DNA of 64,000 nt from SVEL01 sp045125245 (lineage in GTDB: Bacteria > Bacillota > Clostridia > Lachnospirales > Lachnospiraceae). The notes below the pieces were generated by a model, which was not told where the DNA came from, ran no database searches, and saw only the letters and a program-made list of their open reading frames with translations. The DNA lies in contig JBGVNF010000021.1 in assembly GCA_045125245.1 (NCBI GenBank), positions 1-64,000 of the forward strand. Reading direction: 5' to 3'. The translations under genes and the position numbers were made by a program. Shown piece after piece: positions 1 through 9,330 of the stretch (positions are counted from its first letter, which is position 1; every line of letters starts with the position of its first letter).

Positions 1-94
1 TTTTTTTGGCAGATGAAAACATCTGTCTATTTGTAATTGAAAAAAAACTTAAATATGATAAAATTTCTTTCTTTTCCATCTGTTGCTATTATGA

Positions 95-277
95 AAGAAA
101 AAAAGAACTATACTAAAATATTCTTATCTTAATGACATTGGCTTATTACCCATCAGGGGAATAAAAGCCGAGCTTGCTCAAACATACTCGGCAGGCGGCA
201 TTATTGCTGCGGTGTGGGGTTCAAAACTTCACGAAAATCTTCCGATGATGTCCCACATCCACACGAACATCACCTAG
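95..277 (+). pseudogene. Possible coding remnant, start missing, function unknown
   Basis: One frame stays open from just after a stop at 92 to TAG at 275-277, about 60 codons with no ATG/GTG/TTG and ribosome site at its beginning. Codons from about 155 to 274 look like real coding sequence (GIKAELAQTYSAGG..., ending MSHIHTNIT), and this patch is visibly richer in G+C than its AT-rich surroundings. I do not recognise the family. It could be the tail of a decayed or horizontally acquired gene; a chance open frame is not excluded. Confidence 0.3.
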
Positions 278-469
278 CTAAGGTTGTTTTTTCTTGAAAA
301 TATCACACAGTAATAAACTTGTATCAAGGGGGCATTTAGCAAATCACGGGTTCCGACATCTAACTCAAAAAAATATATGAATATACTCGGTCTTTATAAA
401 ATTTAAAGGCAGAAAATTAGATATAATAGCCAAGATATAGTTCTGATAGTGTAATTGCTTTAAATTGTA

Positions 470-498
470 TTGATTTTAGGTATATTTTATGATAGTAT
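470..498 (+). promoter_or_regulatory. Putative sigma-A promoter for the NusG-II/Gx/ruvAB group
   Basis: TTGATT at 470-475 and TAGTAT at 493-498 are separated by 17 bases, about 30 bases before the first start codon. A strong ribosome site (AGGAGGGAG, 516-524) precedes ATG at 529. Confidence 0.5.
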
Positions 499-528
499 AA
501 GAACATAGGTTCGTTAGGAGGGAGATAT

Positions 529-915
529 ATGAAAAGAAAATATATAGCAGATAGTTTGTTAATTATATTTTTGGTTATATCAACTGTGCTTGTAAGTGTT
601 TTTATTTATACAGAGCCTGATGCTGAAACTTTGCAGGTTGAAGTATGTGTGGATGGGAAGGTTATTAAAACATACCCATTGGATAGTGATTCAGCTTGCG
701 ATATAGAAGAGAAGCTTCCTACGGGTAATACTTTAGTTATAGAGAAGGGGCTAGTATATATAGCAGAGGCTGATTGTGATGATGAATTATGTGTAAAGCA
801 AGGGAGCATAAAAAGAGTTAATGAATCTATAATTTGTCTACCACATAAATTAGTTGTTAGAATTACCAGTGATGGTGATGAAGGATATGATAGTGAGTTG
901 GATGTGATACAATGA
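529..915 (+). CDS. NusG domain II-containing protein, membrane-anchored
   Basis: A 128-residue protein with one N-terminal hydrophobic segment (about residues 8-28) and an extracellular domain matching the NusG domain II family: paired cysteines in CDDELCVKQG (83-92) and the IICLPHKLVV signature (101-110). The family is widespread in Firmicutes and usually sits beside a Gx transporter gene, as here (4-base overlap, ATGA). Its biochemical role is not established; linkage suggests a part in quinone or isoprenoid-related membrane processes, which is inference. The start is fixed by AGGAGG five to eight bases upstream. Confidence 0.88.
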   Translation: MKRKYIADSLLIIFLVISTVLVSVFIYTEPDAETLQVEVCVDGKVIKTYPLDSDSACDIEEKLPTGNTLVIEKGLVYIAEADCDDELCVKQGSIKRVNESIICLPHKLVVRITSDGDEGYDSELDVIQ

Positions 916-1469
916 TAGATAGTAAATCAAATCATAGTTGCAATGTAACTGCGATAAAATCAAAAAGAAAAATTGAAAAGATAGCTATAATAGGTGTGCT
1001 TTCTGCTTTTGCAGCGATATTAAGTTATATGGAAGTGATAATTTCCTTTGGCATGTTTATTCCAGGAGTAAAATTAGGTTTGGCAAATATTGCCATTGTG
1101 GTGGTTCTATATATCTATGGCTATAAATATGCGCTATTTGTAAATGTAATTAGGATAATTGTAGTCGGATTGTTATTTACAAATGCATTTAGTATAGCAT
1201 TTAGCTTGGCTGGGGCACTCATAAGCTTTGTAGTTATGTTGTTGCTGAAAAAATTAGATGTTTTTTCACCTTTAGGAGTGAGTGTTGCAGGAGGGGTTAG
1301 CCACAATATTGGTCAATTGTTAATAGCTACCTTTATAGTATCTAGTTATAGTGTTATGAATTATATTCCTGTTTTGATGATTGCTGGTATTATTTGTGGT
1401 TTTGTTATCGGAATAACCTCTATTGGAGTGATTAAATATACAAAAAATTTCTTAGAAAGAAGGATATAG
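912..1469 (+). CDS. Gx transporter family protein (heptaprenyl diphosphate synthase component I-like)
   Basis: A 185-residue, almost wholly hydrophobic protein with about five membrane spans and Gly-rich turns (PGVKLGLANI, GGVSHNIGQLL). This matches the Gx transporter family, often labelled heptaprenyl diphosphate synthase component I, although membrane topology fits an ECF-type substrate-binding subunit better than a soluble synthase. It overlaps the NusG-II gene by four bases and is followed one base later by ruvA, so the three are probably co-transcribed. The substrate is unknown. Confidence 0.82.
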   Translation: MIDSKSNHSCNVTAIKSKRKIEKIAIIGVLSAFAAILSYMEVIISFGMFIPGVKLGLANIAIVVVLYIYGYKYALFVNVIRIIVVGLLFTNAFSIAFSLAGALISFVVMLLLKKLDVFSPLGVSVAGGVSHNIGQLLIATFIVSSYSVMNYIPVLMIAGIICGFVIGITSIGVIKYTKNFLERRI

Positions 1470-1470
1470 T

Positions 1471-2076
1471 ATGATAGGATTTGTCAATGGTGAAATAGAA
1501 GATATATATGAGGACCAGGTACTGATAGATTGCGGATTTATGGGGTACAATATTTTTGTGTGTAAAAATGTTATAGAAAATTCTTCAATAGGTGATGAAA
1601 TTAAGCTTTATACATATTTAAATGTAAGAGAAGATGCTATGAATCTCTTTGGATTTTTATCAAAGGATGAATTACACATATTTAAGCTTTTAATTACTGT
1701 AAATGGAATAGGTCCTAAGGGAGCGTTGTCAGTGCTTACAACTATGACACCAAACGATTTAAGATTTGCGGTTTTTAAAGAAGATGCTAAACTGATAAGC
1801 AAGGTACCAGGAATCGGTGCGAAAACAGCGCAGAAAGTTATATTAGATTTAAAAGATAAGTTAAATATCGACTTTAATTTAGATAATGATAATCAAGATT
1901 TATATAATGATTATAGTAATAATAACGATAAAGAGGATATAATAGATGAAGCTATACAGGCTCTTGTAGCTCTTGGATATACTCAGAAGGAAGTTGCAAG
2001 GATAGTTAAAGGTTGTGATTTAAGTATGTGTACAACCACAGAAGAAGTTATAAAGGTTGTCCTTAAAAATATTTAG
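1471..2076 (+). CDS. ruvA: Holliday junction branch migration protein RuvA
   Basis: RuvA tetramers bind four-way DNA junctions and load the RuvB motor in recombinational repair. The 201 residues have the usual order: N-terminal OB fold (MIGFVNGEIEDI...), two helix-hairpin-helix motifs (NGIGPKGALSVL near 77 and VPGIGAKTAQKV near 113), an acidic Asn/Asp-rich linker (about 135-155) and a C-terminal RuvB-binding domain (ALVALGYTQKEV). Length is normal. ruvB follows 30 bases downstream. No LexA box is visible near this pair. Confidence 0.97.
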   Translation: MIGFVNGEIEDIYEDQVLIDCGFMGYNIFVCKNVIENSSIGDEIKLYTYLNVREDAMNLFGFLSKDELHIFKLLITVNGIGPKGALSVLTTMTPNDLRFAVFKEDAKLISKVPGIGAKTAQKVILDLKDKLNIDFNLDNDNQDLYNDYSNNNDKEDIIDEAIQALVALGYTQKEVARIVKGCDLSMCTTTEEVIKVVLKNI

Positions 2077-2106
2077 TATAGAGATATTATACAAGGAGAA
2101 ATTAAC

Positions 2107-3096
2107 ATGGATAGAAGAATTATAAACACAGAACTAAAAAAAGAAGAGATTGTTATGGAGAACAATCTAAGACCATCTTCTTTAAATGAATATATAGGAC
2201 AGCGAAAAGTTAAGGACAATCTTAAAGTATATATTGATGCAGCAAGGCTTAGAAGAGAGTCCTTGGACCATGTATTATTTTACGGACCACCAGGTCTTGG
2301 CAAAACGACACTTGCTTGTATTATAGCTGAGGAAATGGGCGTTGATATAAAGATTACAAGTGGACCTGCCATTGAAAAACCTGGTGAGATGGCTGCTGTA
2401 CTTAACAATCTTAAGGAAGGTGACGTTCTATTTATTGACGAGATACATAGATTAAATAGACAGGTGGAGGAGGTTCTTTATCCTGCTATGGAGGATTTTG
2501 CCATAGATATTATGATCGGTAAAGGGGCTGGCGCAAAGTCTATTAGATTGGATTTACCCAAGTTTACTTTGGTCGGAGCTACGACTAGGGCAGGTTTACT
2601 TACAGCGCCGTTAAGAGATAGATTTGGTGTAATTAGTAAGCTTGAGTTTTATGATATAGATGAATTGAGAGATATTATTGTAAGATCTGCAAGTGTGTTG
2701 GATGTAGATATAGATAGTGCTGGAGCAACAGAACTTGCAAGGCGTTCAAGAGGAACACCACGTCTTGCTAACAGATTATTGAAACGTGTTCGAGATTTTG
2801 CACAGGTTAAATATGATGGAATTATAACAAAGGAAGTAGCCAGTGCAGCTCTTGATATATTAGAAGTGGATAAGTACGGTCTTGATAACGGTGATAGAGC
2901 AATTCTTAATACTATGATACATAAATTCGCAGGCGGGCCAGTTGGTATTGATACACTTGCAGCTGCACTTGGAGAAGATGCTGGCACATTAGAAGATGTA
3001 TATGAGCCATATCTTATAAAAAATGGATTTATTAATCGTACTCCAAGAGGTAGAGTCGCAACTGAATTAGCATACAAGCATTTGGGTATTTCATAG
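2107..3096 (+). CDS. ruvB: Holliday junction DNA helicase RuvB
   Basis: AAA+ motor that drives branch migration with RuvA. In 329 residues it shows Walker A GPPGLGKTT (60-68), Walker B ending DEIH (111-114), sensor and arginine-finger region GATTRAGLLTAPLRDRFG (157-174), and a C-terminal winged helix (GLDNGDRAILNTM onward). The ATG at 2107 is chosen over an internal Met at residue 17 because family members carry this N-terminal lead, and AAGGAGAA lies just upstream. No resolvase RuvC is present; RecU (21746) fills that role in Firmicutes. Confidence 0.98.
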   Translation: MDRRIINTELKKEEIVMENNLRPSSLNEYIGQRKVKDNLKVYIDAARLRRESLDHVLFYGPPGLGKTTLACIIAEEMGVDIKITSGPAIEKPGEMAAVLNNLKEGDVLFIDEIHRLNRQVEEVLYPAMEDFAIDIMIGKGAGAKSIRLDLPKFTLVGATTRAGLLTAPLRDRFGVISKLEFYDIDELRDIIVRSASVLDVDIDSAGATELARRSRGTPRLANRLLKRVRDFAQVKYDGIITKEVASAALDILEVDKYGLDNGDRAILNTMIHKFAGGPVGIDTLAAALGEDAGTLEDVYEPYLIKNGFINRTPRGRVATELAYKHLGIS

Positions 3097-3115
3097 AAAA
3101 AATATCAATATTTTG

Positions 3116-3143
3116 TTGTTTATTTTTCTAGATAGTGTATAAT
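3116..3143 (+). promoter_or_regulatory. Putative promoter for zapA
   Basis: TTGTTT (3116-3121) and a perfect TATAAT (3138-3143) spaced by 16 bases, in the 79-base gap after ruvB. The start codon follows about 32 bases later behind AGGAGAG. Confidence 0.6.
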
Positions 3144-3175
3144 CAGTATATAGATGATTTTTAGGAGAGATACAT

Positions 3176-3607
3176 ATGTCAAGCAAAAACGATACTGAAG
3201 TAATTATAAATGGTAAAATATATACATTAAGCGGCTATGAAAGTGAAGAATATTTGCAAAAGGTTGCAACATATATGAACAATAAAATCACTGAATTAAA
3301 GGCGATGGATGGATATAAGCGCTTAAATGTTGATATGCAGAGAATTCTGTTAGAACTAAATATTGCAGATGATTATTTTAAAGCAAAAAAACAGGCAGAT
3401 TCTATAGAAGGAGAGCTTGATTCTAAGGACAAGCAGCTTTATGATGTGAAGCATGAGCTTATAGCTGCACAGATTCAGGTAGAATCCTTAGAAAAAGAGA
3501 ATTCTGGATTACAAAAACAGATAAACGAACTCCAAATCAAAATTGCTAAGCTTGAAACTGAGGTAGAAGATACTCCAGCAAGAAAAAGAAAGAATTTATC
3601 TGAGTAA
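3176..3607 (+). CDS. zapA: Cell division protein ZapA
   Basis: ZapA bundles FtsZ filaments at the division site. This 143-residue version has the compact N-terminal domain (EVIINGKIYTLSGYESEEYL) and a long charged C-terminal coiled coil (about 65-130) typical of Firmicutes members. It has its own likely promoter upstream and a strong terminator directly after the stop, so it appears to be an independent transcription unit between ruvB and the U32 gene. Confidence 0.88.
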   Translation: MSSKNDTEVIINGKIYTLSGYESEEYLQKVATYMNNKITELKAMDGYKRLNVDMQRILLELNIADDYFKAKKQADSIEGELDSKDKQLYDVKHELIAAQIQVESLEKENSGLQKQINELQIKIAKLETEVEDTPARKRKNLSE

Positions 3608-3615
3608 TTAATTAC

Positions 3616-3641
3616 TGCCGAACGTTTTGTTCGGCATTTTT
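3616..3641 (+). terminator. Rho-independent terminator after zapA
   Basis: Eight-base arms TGCCGAAC (3616-3623) and GTTCGGCA (3629-3636), five-base loop, then five T residues. Only 10 bases separate its T-run from the next start codon, so the downstream gene must be reached by read-through or from a promoter inside zapA. Confidence 0.9.
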
Positions 3642-3651
3642 GAGGCTTATT

Positions 3652-6108
3652 ATGACAAATAGATTTGATAATAATAAATATGAGGTTTTGGCGCCAGCTG
3701 GCTCTTATGAGTGCATGCTGGCTGCTTTTAATGCAGGAGCAGATGCTGTATATGTGGGTGGTCAGATGTTTGGAGCAAGAGCTTTTGCAAATAATTTTAA
3801 TACAGAAGAATTAATTGCGGCTATTGATTATGCACATATTCATAATAAAAAGTTGTTTTTGACATTAAATACACTCTTAAAAAATCAAGAAATAGAATCA
3901 CAGTTAATAGACTATGTAAAACCATTGTATGAAGCTGGTCTTGATGCAGTTATTGTTCAAGATTTTGGCGTATTATCTTTAGTAAAAAAACATTTTCCAT
4001 TGCTAGATATTCATGCAAGTACACAGATGACAGTAACAGGAAGTTCTTTTGCAAAAGAGTTAAAAACATTGGGTATAACAAGAATCGTACCTGCCAGAGA
4101 GCTTTCTATAAAAGAAATTGAAGATATCTATAAAGAAACAGGATTGGAAATAGAGTGCTTTGTTCATGGAGCCTTGTGTTATAGCTATTCAGGTATGTGT
4201 CTTTTAAGTAGTTTAATAGGTGGAAGAAGTGGTAATCGTGGACGTTGTGCACAACCATGTAGATTGCCGTATGATAGCATTTTTAATGATAAGTCTATAA
4301 AAGGTGAATATCCATTAAGTCCAAAGGATTTATGTACTCTTAAGATTTTGCCTAAAATCTTAAAGGCAGGTGTTTATTCTTTAAAAATCGAAGGAAGAAT
4401 GAAAAAGCCAGAATACGTAGCTAGTGTAACAGCTATGTATAGAAAATACGTAGATATGTTTATAGAATATGGTGAAGATGGTTACAGAGTATCTGAGGAT
4501 GATATAAAGGCTCTTATGGATATATACAATAGAGGCGGTTTTACTGATGGATACTATAATAAGCATAACGGACGAGAAATTATGTCTTTGGAACGACCAA
4601 ATCATATGGGTGTAAAAGTAGCTACAGTATTAAGATGCGATGTGAACAAAGGACAAATAGTAGCAAAATCACTTGAAAACATTTCAAGTGATGATGTTCT
4701 TGAGATATTTACACTTGATGGCCAAAGTATATATGTAAAAGCTGATAATGTATTAAAGAATAAAGAGTTTACAATATCCTTTAATAAGCTTACTTCTTCA
4801 AAAAATGAAAGAATAGATAAGAAGACTATATCGAAAAATATAGTGCAAAAAACATATATAAATCGTACAAGAAATAATGCATTGATAAAAAATATACAGA
4901 ATGATTATATAAATACGTCTAACATAAATGAATTATCTGTGGGCGGTAGTGTCATTATAAAAAAAGATATTCCAATAGCTGTAAATATGTGGTATAAGGA
5001 TAATTATGTAAACCTTACTGGAGCTGTTCCGGATATAGCAGCTAATAGGCCTGTATGTGAAGCTGATATATTTAAGCAGTTCAATAAGACAGGCGGTACT
5101 GACTTTAAGCTTGATAAGGATGATTTTGTAATTAGCTTAGATGATGGATTGTTTGTAAATATAAAAGAATTAAACCAATTAAGACGAGAGGCATTGGAAA
5201 AGTTAAAAGAACTTATTCTTGCTTCTTATAAGCGCGTCTATTTTTCAACAGAAAAGCAAGTGGTATGTAGTGATGATAAAGCAGAAATAGTTTGTGATAA
5301 AGAAAATGAAACTAGTAAATCAGCGAAAGTTACTACACTTGTATCAAATATAACTCAGCTAGAGACAGTTATATCAAACGAAAATGTAGATATAATTTAT
5401 GCTGAAGCAGATATTTTTAAAGAAAATATTGCTAATAATTGGCATATATATATAGACAAAGCCCATAATAATCATAAAAAGCTTATAATTGCTTTGCCTT
5501 ATATTACGAGATTACAAGGAAGAAATTTTATTCAAAATAATAAAGATATAATATTTAATCAGGATTTTGATGGATATATGTTTAGAAATCTTGAAGCGTA
5601 TAAGCTTTTTGAGGATATGAATATACCACGTAAATATACAGTATTCGATAATACTGTTTATGGGATGAACAATTATTCAGTTGAATTTCTTAATGAGTAT
5701 AAACCTGACTTGATAACAGCTTCTTATGAATTGAACAAAGAAGAGTTAAAGTATATCAAAAATTATAAAATGGAATTAAATGTTTATGGATATATTCCAG
5801 TTATGATAAGTGCAGGCTGCATAAAAAAGTCATATAATAAATGCAATAAAAAAGATGAAATTATCCATATAAAGGATAGACTTGGCAATATGTTTATGGT
5901 TAATAATCACTGTGATTACTGCTATAATGTTATATATAACAGTATACCGCTATATATCTATGATTTAATCGAAAAAGATAAAGATATAAAACCATTAGCT
6001 ATTAGATATAATTTTATAAATGAAAGTTCCAAGGAGATAGAAAGTATTTTGTCAGGTAACACTGTAGAAAAATATACTAGAGGACACTTTAAAAGAGGGG
6101 TAGAATAA
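3652..6108 (+). CDS. Peptidase family U32 protein, long form with central extra domain
   Basis: U32 proteins include RlhA and TrhP, which hydroxylate RNA bases, and older collagenase-type annotations. The N-terminal half carries the family fingerprint: APAG start, HGALCYSYSGMC (172-183), GRCAQPC (197-203) and SLKIEGRMKKPEYV. The 818 residues include a middle region like DUF3656 and a divergent C-terminal part with further Cys pairs (CDYCYN near the end), so it resembles the long RlhA-type branch. A TTG at 3640 would overlap the terminator T-run; ATG 3652 with GAGG at 3642-3645 is chosen. The stop overlaps the next ATG by one base. Confidence 0.85.
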   Translation: MTNRFDNNKYEVLAPAGSYECMLAAFNAGADAVYVGGQMFGARAFANNFNTEELIAAIDYAHIHNKKLFLTLNTLLKNQEIESQLIDYVKPLYEAGLDAVIVQDFGVLSLVKKHFPLLDIHASTQMTVTGSSFAKELKTLGITRIVPARELSIKEIEDIYKETGLEIECFVHGALCYSYSGMCLLSSLIGGRSGNRGRCAQPCRLPYDSIFNDKSIKGEYPLSPKDLCTLKILPKILKAGVYSLKIEGRMKKPEYVASVTAMYRKYVDMFIEYGEDGYRVSEDDIKALMDIYNRGGFTDGYYNKHNGREIMSLERPNHMGVKVATVLRCDVNKGQIVAKSLENISSDDVLEIFTLDGQSIYVKADNVLKNKEFTISFNKLTSSKNERIDKKTISKNIVQKTYINRTRNNALIKNIQNDYINTSNINELSVGGSVIIKKDIPIAVNMWYKDNYVNLTGAVPDIAANRPVCEADIFKQFNKTGGTDFKLDKDDFVISLDDGLFVNIKELNQLRREALEKLKELILASYKRVYFSTEKQVVCSDDKAEIVCDKENETSKSAKVTTLVSNITQLETVISNENVDIIYAEADIFKENIANNWHIYIDKAHNNHKKLIIALPYITRLQGRNFIQNNKDIIFNQDFDGYMFRNLEAYKLFEDMNIPRKYTVFDNTVYGMNNYSVEFLNEYKPDLITASYELNKEELKYIKNYKMELNVYGYIPVMISAGCIKKSYNKCNKKDEIIHIKDRLGNMFMVNNHCDYCYNVIYNSIPLYIYDLIEKDKDIKPLAIRYNFINESSKEIESILSGNTVEKYTRGHFKRGVE

Positions 6109-7421
6109 TGATAGAGGTTTTTATTGTAAGTATAAAATATGCGATTATTTTCTTGATGGCTATTTATACATATGAAAGCTTTAGAGCTTTAAAAAATGTA
6201 AAGAATGAAAAGGATGAAATTAAGCAAAAGAAATTTTGTTTTAAGCAGTCTTTGTTATTCTTTATTATTCATGGATTAATGTATACATCTATATATTTGC
6301 ATACATTTCAAGATAAAATAATTATATTTTATGGTGCTCAACTTATTTATTTCTTGCTTTTAATACAGATAAGTAAGCTTTATTGTAAGTATCACAATCG
6401 TCAATTGTTAAATGTTATGTCGATGATGCTTATGATTGGATTTGTTATGCTTACAAGATTGTCAATTGATAAAGCCTATAGACAATTTTTATTTTGTGTC
6501 ATAGCCACAATTATGGCTAGCTCCATTTCATATATTATGAAAAAAATAAAAAATCTAAGAGAATATCATTATATTTTTGCCATAATTGGCATTGGCGCAT
6601 TATGTGCAGTATATGCAATCGGCAAGGTGACCTATGGAGCTAAATTATCAATTGATTTAGGGTTTATTTCCATACAACCATCAGAATTTGTCAAAATAAC
6701 ATATATTATGTTTTTAAGCGGATTGTTGCACAAGGTACAAAATTGGAAAACAATACTTTTATCAGGCATTCTAGCGGGTATACATATTGTTGTATTGGTT
6801 TTATCAAGTGATTTGGGAACAGCGCTTATATTTTCGATAGCCTATATATTTATAATATATATGTCTACCGGAAAAATATATTATTTATTCGGCGGATTAA
6901 CCTTGGGTAGTGTTGCTGCATACTTAGGATATAAATTATTTTATCATGTACAGGTAAGAGTAGCAGCGTGGCTTGATCCATGGCCTATAATAGACGATAA
7001 GGGATATCAGATAACACAGTCCTTATTTGCTATAGGTACAGGTGGATTGTTTGGAATGGGATTATTTGAAGGGCTTCCTAATTCGATTCCTGTAGTTGAC
7101 CAGGATTTTATATTTTCTGCCATTTCAGAGGAGTTGGGAGTATTATTTGCCGTATGTTTGATTATGTTAAGCTTAAATGTGTTTTTAATTTTTATAAATA
7201 CATCAATTAAATGCCAAGATAATTATTATCGTTTACTATGTGCAGGTTTAGCTGTAATTTATGGATTTCAAGTATTTTTGACCATCGGTGGAGCGATTAA
7301 GATGATTCCGTCTACAGGTGTAACATATCCTCTTATAAGCTATGGAGGAAGTTCACTTATGTCCACGATTTTTATGTTCTTTATCATACAGGGGGTAAAA
7401 ATAAATGAAAAACAACAATAA
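6108..7421 (+). CDS. FtsW/RodA/SpoVE-family SEDS glycosyltransferase
   Basis: SEDS proteins polymerise peptidoglycan from lipid II together with a class B penicillin-binding protein. This 437-residue protein has about ten membrane spans, the conserved loop around GYQITQSLFAIGTGGLFGMGL and the C-terminal signature YPLISYGGSS. An extra N-terminal hydrophobic region (about 1-130) precedes the core. It is translationally coupled to the U32 gene (TAATG) and overlaps the following PBP by 17 bases, so the two form a dedicated synthase/transpeptidase pair, separate from the rodA/mrdA pair at 55-61 kb. Confidence 0.92.
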   Translation: MIEVFIVSIKYAIIFLMAIYTYESFRALKNVKNEKDEIKQKKFCFKQSLLFFIIHGLMYTSIYLHTFQDKIIIFYGAQLIYFLLLIQISKLYCKYHNRQLLNVMSMMLMIGFVMLTRLSIDKAYRQFLFCVIATIMASSISYIMKKIKNLREYHYIFAIIGIGALCAVYAIGKVTYGAKLSIDLGFISIQPSEFVKITYIMFLSGLLHKVQNWKTILLSGILAGIHIVVLVLSSDLGTALIFSIAYIFIIYMSTGKIYYLFGGLTLGSVAAYLGYKLFYHVQVRVAAWLDPWPIIDDKGYQITQSLFAIGTGGLFGMGLFEGLPNSIPVVDQDFIFSAISEELGVLFAVCLIMLSLNVFLIFINTSIKCQDNYYRLLCAGLAVIYGFQVFLTIGGAIKMIPSTGVTYPLISYGGSSLMSTIFMFFIIQGVKINEKQQ

Positions 7422-8805
7422 TATCATGAAAACAACATATATTTTTACAGGCCTTTTTATGTTGCTGGCAATATATTTAGTAGGATATGTTGTTTTTCAA
7501 AGCAAGAAAGATATAAATAATACTTATAATAAAAGACAAGACATATTAGCTGAAAAAGTTGTTCGAGGAACGATTTATTCTAATGATTTCAAACCTTTAG
7601 CCATTACAAAAATAGATGAAAACAACAAGGAATATAGATATTATCCTTATAATGAGTTATTTTGTCATGTTGTAGGTAGCTTTGATAAAGGGCAGTACGG
7701 TCTGGAATTAGTTCATAATTTTGACTTATTAACAGCAAATTCATCAATAGTTGAAGAAGTAGTTGCTGAAGTAAATGGAGTAAAATTACAGGGCAATAGC
7801 ATAAAGACGACACTTGATATAAATCTTCAGGAAATATGTCTTAATGCATTGGGGGATTATAAGGGTTCTGTTGTAATTATGGATGCTATGACAGGTGATG
7901 TTTTATCAATGGTATCAAATCCATATTACAACCCAAATGAAATAGCAAATATCTGGGATGATATAAAAAATAGTGAAAATGGTATCTTGATGAATAGAGC
8001 CACACAAGGTCTGTATCCACCAGGTTCTATCTTTAAAATATTTACCCTTGGCGAATTTATAGATAGTCATAAAAAGTCATATATTGATTATTCATATAAT
8101 TGCGAAGGAACTATAAAGTTTGTTGATTTTTCTATGAGTTGTAGCTATAAAAAGCCTCATGGCAATGTAAATTTAACTAGTGCACTGGCTAATTCCTGCA
8201 ATTGCGCTTTCGTAAACATAGGTACAATGATAGATGCAGAGGTATTAAATAAATACTGCAAAGACAAATTATTTAATAAAGAATTACCCCTTGATATTTT
8301 GCATAAAAAAAGTCAAATAACACTTTCTAATAGTGATAGTGAATTTATTAAATGTCAAACTGTTATAGGTCAGGGTGAAACACTTGTTACACCTATTCAC
8401 ATGTGCATGGTAATGAGCTCTATAGTTAACGACGGAATGCTTATGAAACCGAGACTTGTAACAGAGATTTTAGATAGCAATAACAATGTGGTAAAGAAAT
8501 ATAATGTGACAGAATATGATCAATTATATACAGCAAATGAGGCAACTACTTTAAAGGAATATATGCGAGAAGTTGTTACAAATGGAACGGCGTATAGACT
8601 GAATCATGATAAGCTATATGTATACGGAAAGACAGGAACTGCACAGATTAGTACTGCAGGAAAGGCTGATTCGTGGTTTATAGGCGGTATAGAATTAGAT
8701 ACAAATACAAAATATGCCATAGCAGTTGTTTTAGAAAATATAAACGAAAATACTTTACCAGCCATAGTTGTTACAAAAGAAATTATGAATTCGCTTGATA
8801 AGTAA
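7405..8805 (+). CDS. Penicillin-binding protein (transpeptidase), partner of the upstream SEDS protein
   Basis: A 466-residue class B-type PBP with an N-terminal membrane anchor (about 10-30), a short pedestal and a transpeptidase domain. Active-site motifs: S208-I-F-K211 in YPPGSIFKIFT, SCN in ANSCNCAFV, and KTGTAQ near 410. It resembles PbpA/FtsI-like proteins encoded beside FtsW in actinobacteria and clostridia. The start at 7405 lies inside the SEDS gene behind GGGGGTA; an in-frame ATG at 7426 is the alternative. Its role is peptide cross-linking in division or sporulation, which sequence alone does not decide. Confidence 0.92.
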   Translation: MKNNNNIMKTTYIFTGLFMLLAIYLVGYVVFQSKKDINNTYNKRQDILAEKVVRGTIYSNDFKPLAITKIDENNKEYRYYPYNELFCHVVGSFDKGQYGLELVHNFDLLTANSSIVEEVVAEVNGVKLQGNSIKTTLDINLQEICLNALGDYKGSVVIMDAMTGDVLSMVSNPYYNPNEIANIWDDIKNSENGILMNRATQGLYPPGSIFKIFTLGEFIDSHKKSYIDYSYNCEGTIKFVDFSMSCSYKKPHGNVNLTSALANSCNCAFVNIGTMIDAEVLNKYCKDKLFNKELPLDILHKKSQITLSNSDSEFIKCQTVIGQGETLVTPIHMCMVMSSIVNDGMLMKPRLVTEILDSNNNVVKKYNVTEYDQLYTANEATTLKEYMREVVTNGTAYRLNHDKLYVYGKTGTAQISTAGKADSWFIGGIELDTNTKYAIAVVLENINENTLPAIVVTKEIMNSLDK

Positions 8806-8868
8806 AAAGAATATGTGTATACTAAAACTAAGTCACTAGACACACCATGAAGAGCAGGAGGATTCAAT

Positions 8869-9318
8869 ATGGAAGCAACCAGCTGTGGAGGTGTGGTTAT
8901 ATTTCGTGGTAAAGTTTTAGTTCTTTATAAATGTATTAAAAACAAATATGAAGGCTGGGTTTTGCCTAAAGGAACCGTAGAAGAAGGCGAAGATCATATG
9001 ACCTGTGCTTTAAGAGAGGTTCGTGAAGAAAGCGGTGTAAATGCTTCAGCTATTAAGTATATTGGAAAGAGTCAGTATTCATTTAATGTGGGTGAGGATA
9101 CTATCAACAAAAATGTCCACTGGTATTTAATGATGGCTGATAGCTATTACAGCAAACCACAACGAGAAGAGTATTTTCTTGATTCGGGTTTTTACAAATT
9201 TCATGAAGCGTATCATTTGCTTAAGTTTTCCAATGAAAAGCAAATTCTTGAACAAGCCTATGCAGAATATTCAGAATTGAAACGCAAAAATTTGTGGGGA
9301 ACAAAAAAATACTACTAA
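8869..9318 (+). CDS. NUDIX hydrolase
   Basis: A 149-residue protein with a perfect Nudix box spanning G35 to V57 (G-x5-E-x7-REV-x-EE-x-GV), which binds the metal that assists cleavage of nucleoside-diphosphate-linked compounds. The N-terminal CGGVVIFRGKVLVL strand fits the MutT/diadenosine polyphosphate branch. Ribosome site AGGAGG is six bases upstream. The substrate cannot be told from sequence. queH follows 12 bases later. Confidence 0.9.
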   Translation: MEATSCGGVVIFRGKVLVLYKCIKNKYEGWVLPKGTVEEGEDHMTCALREVREESGVNASAIKYIGKSQYSFNVGEDTINKNVHWYLMMADSYYSKPQREEYFLDSGFYKFHEAYHLLKFSNEKQILEQAYAEYSELKRKNLWGTKKYY

Positions 9319-9330
9319 AAATGAGGAAAT

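Larger units (their letters stand above)
1..528. other. Intergenic stretch with no intact gene
   Basis: No complete gene is visible. A short hairpin (7-bp arms, GCAGATG and CATCTGT, near 11-28) is followed by only a weak T-rich stretch, so a terminator for a gene to the left is possible but not secure. A GC-richer patch at about 130-290 carries an open frame without a start (separate entry). The right-hand 200 bases are AT-rich and end in the promoter and ribosome site of the first gene. Confidence 0.6.
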
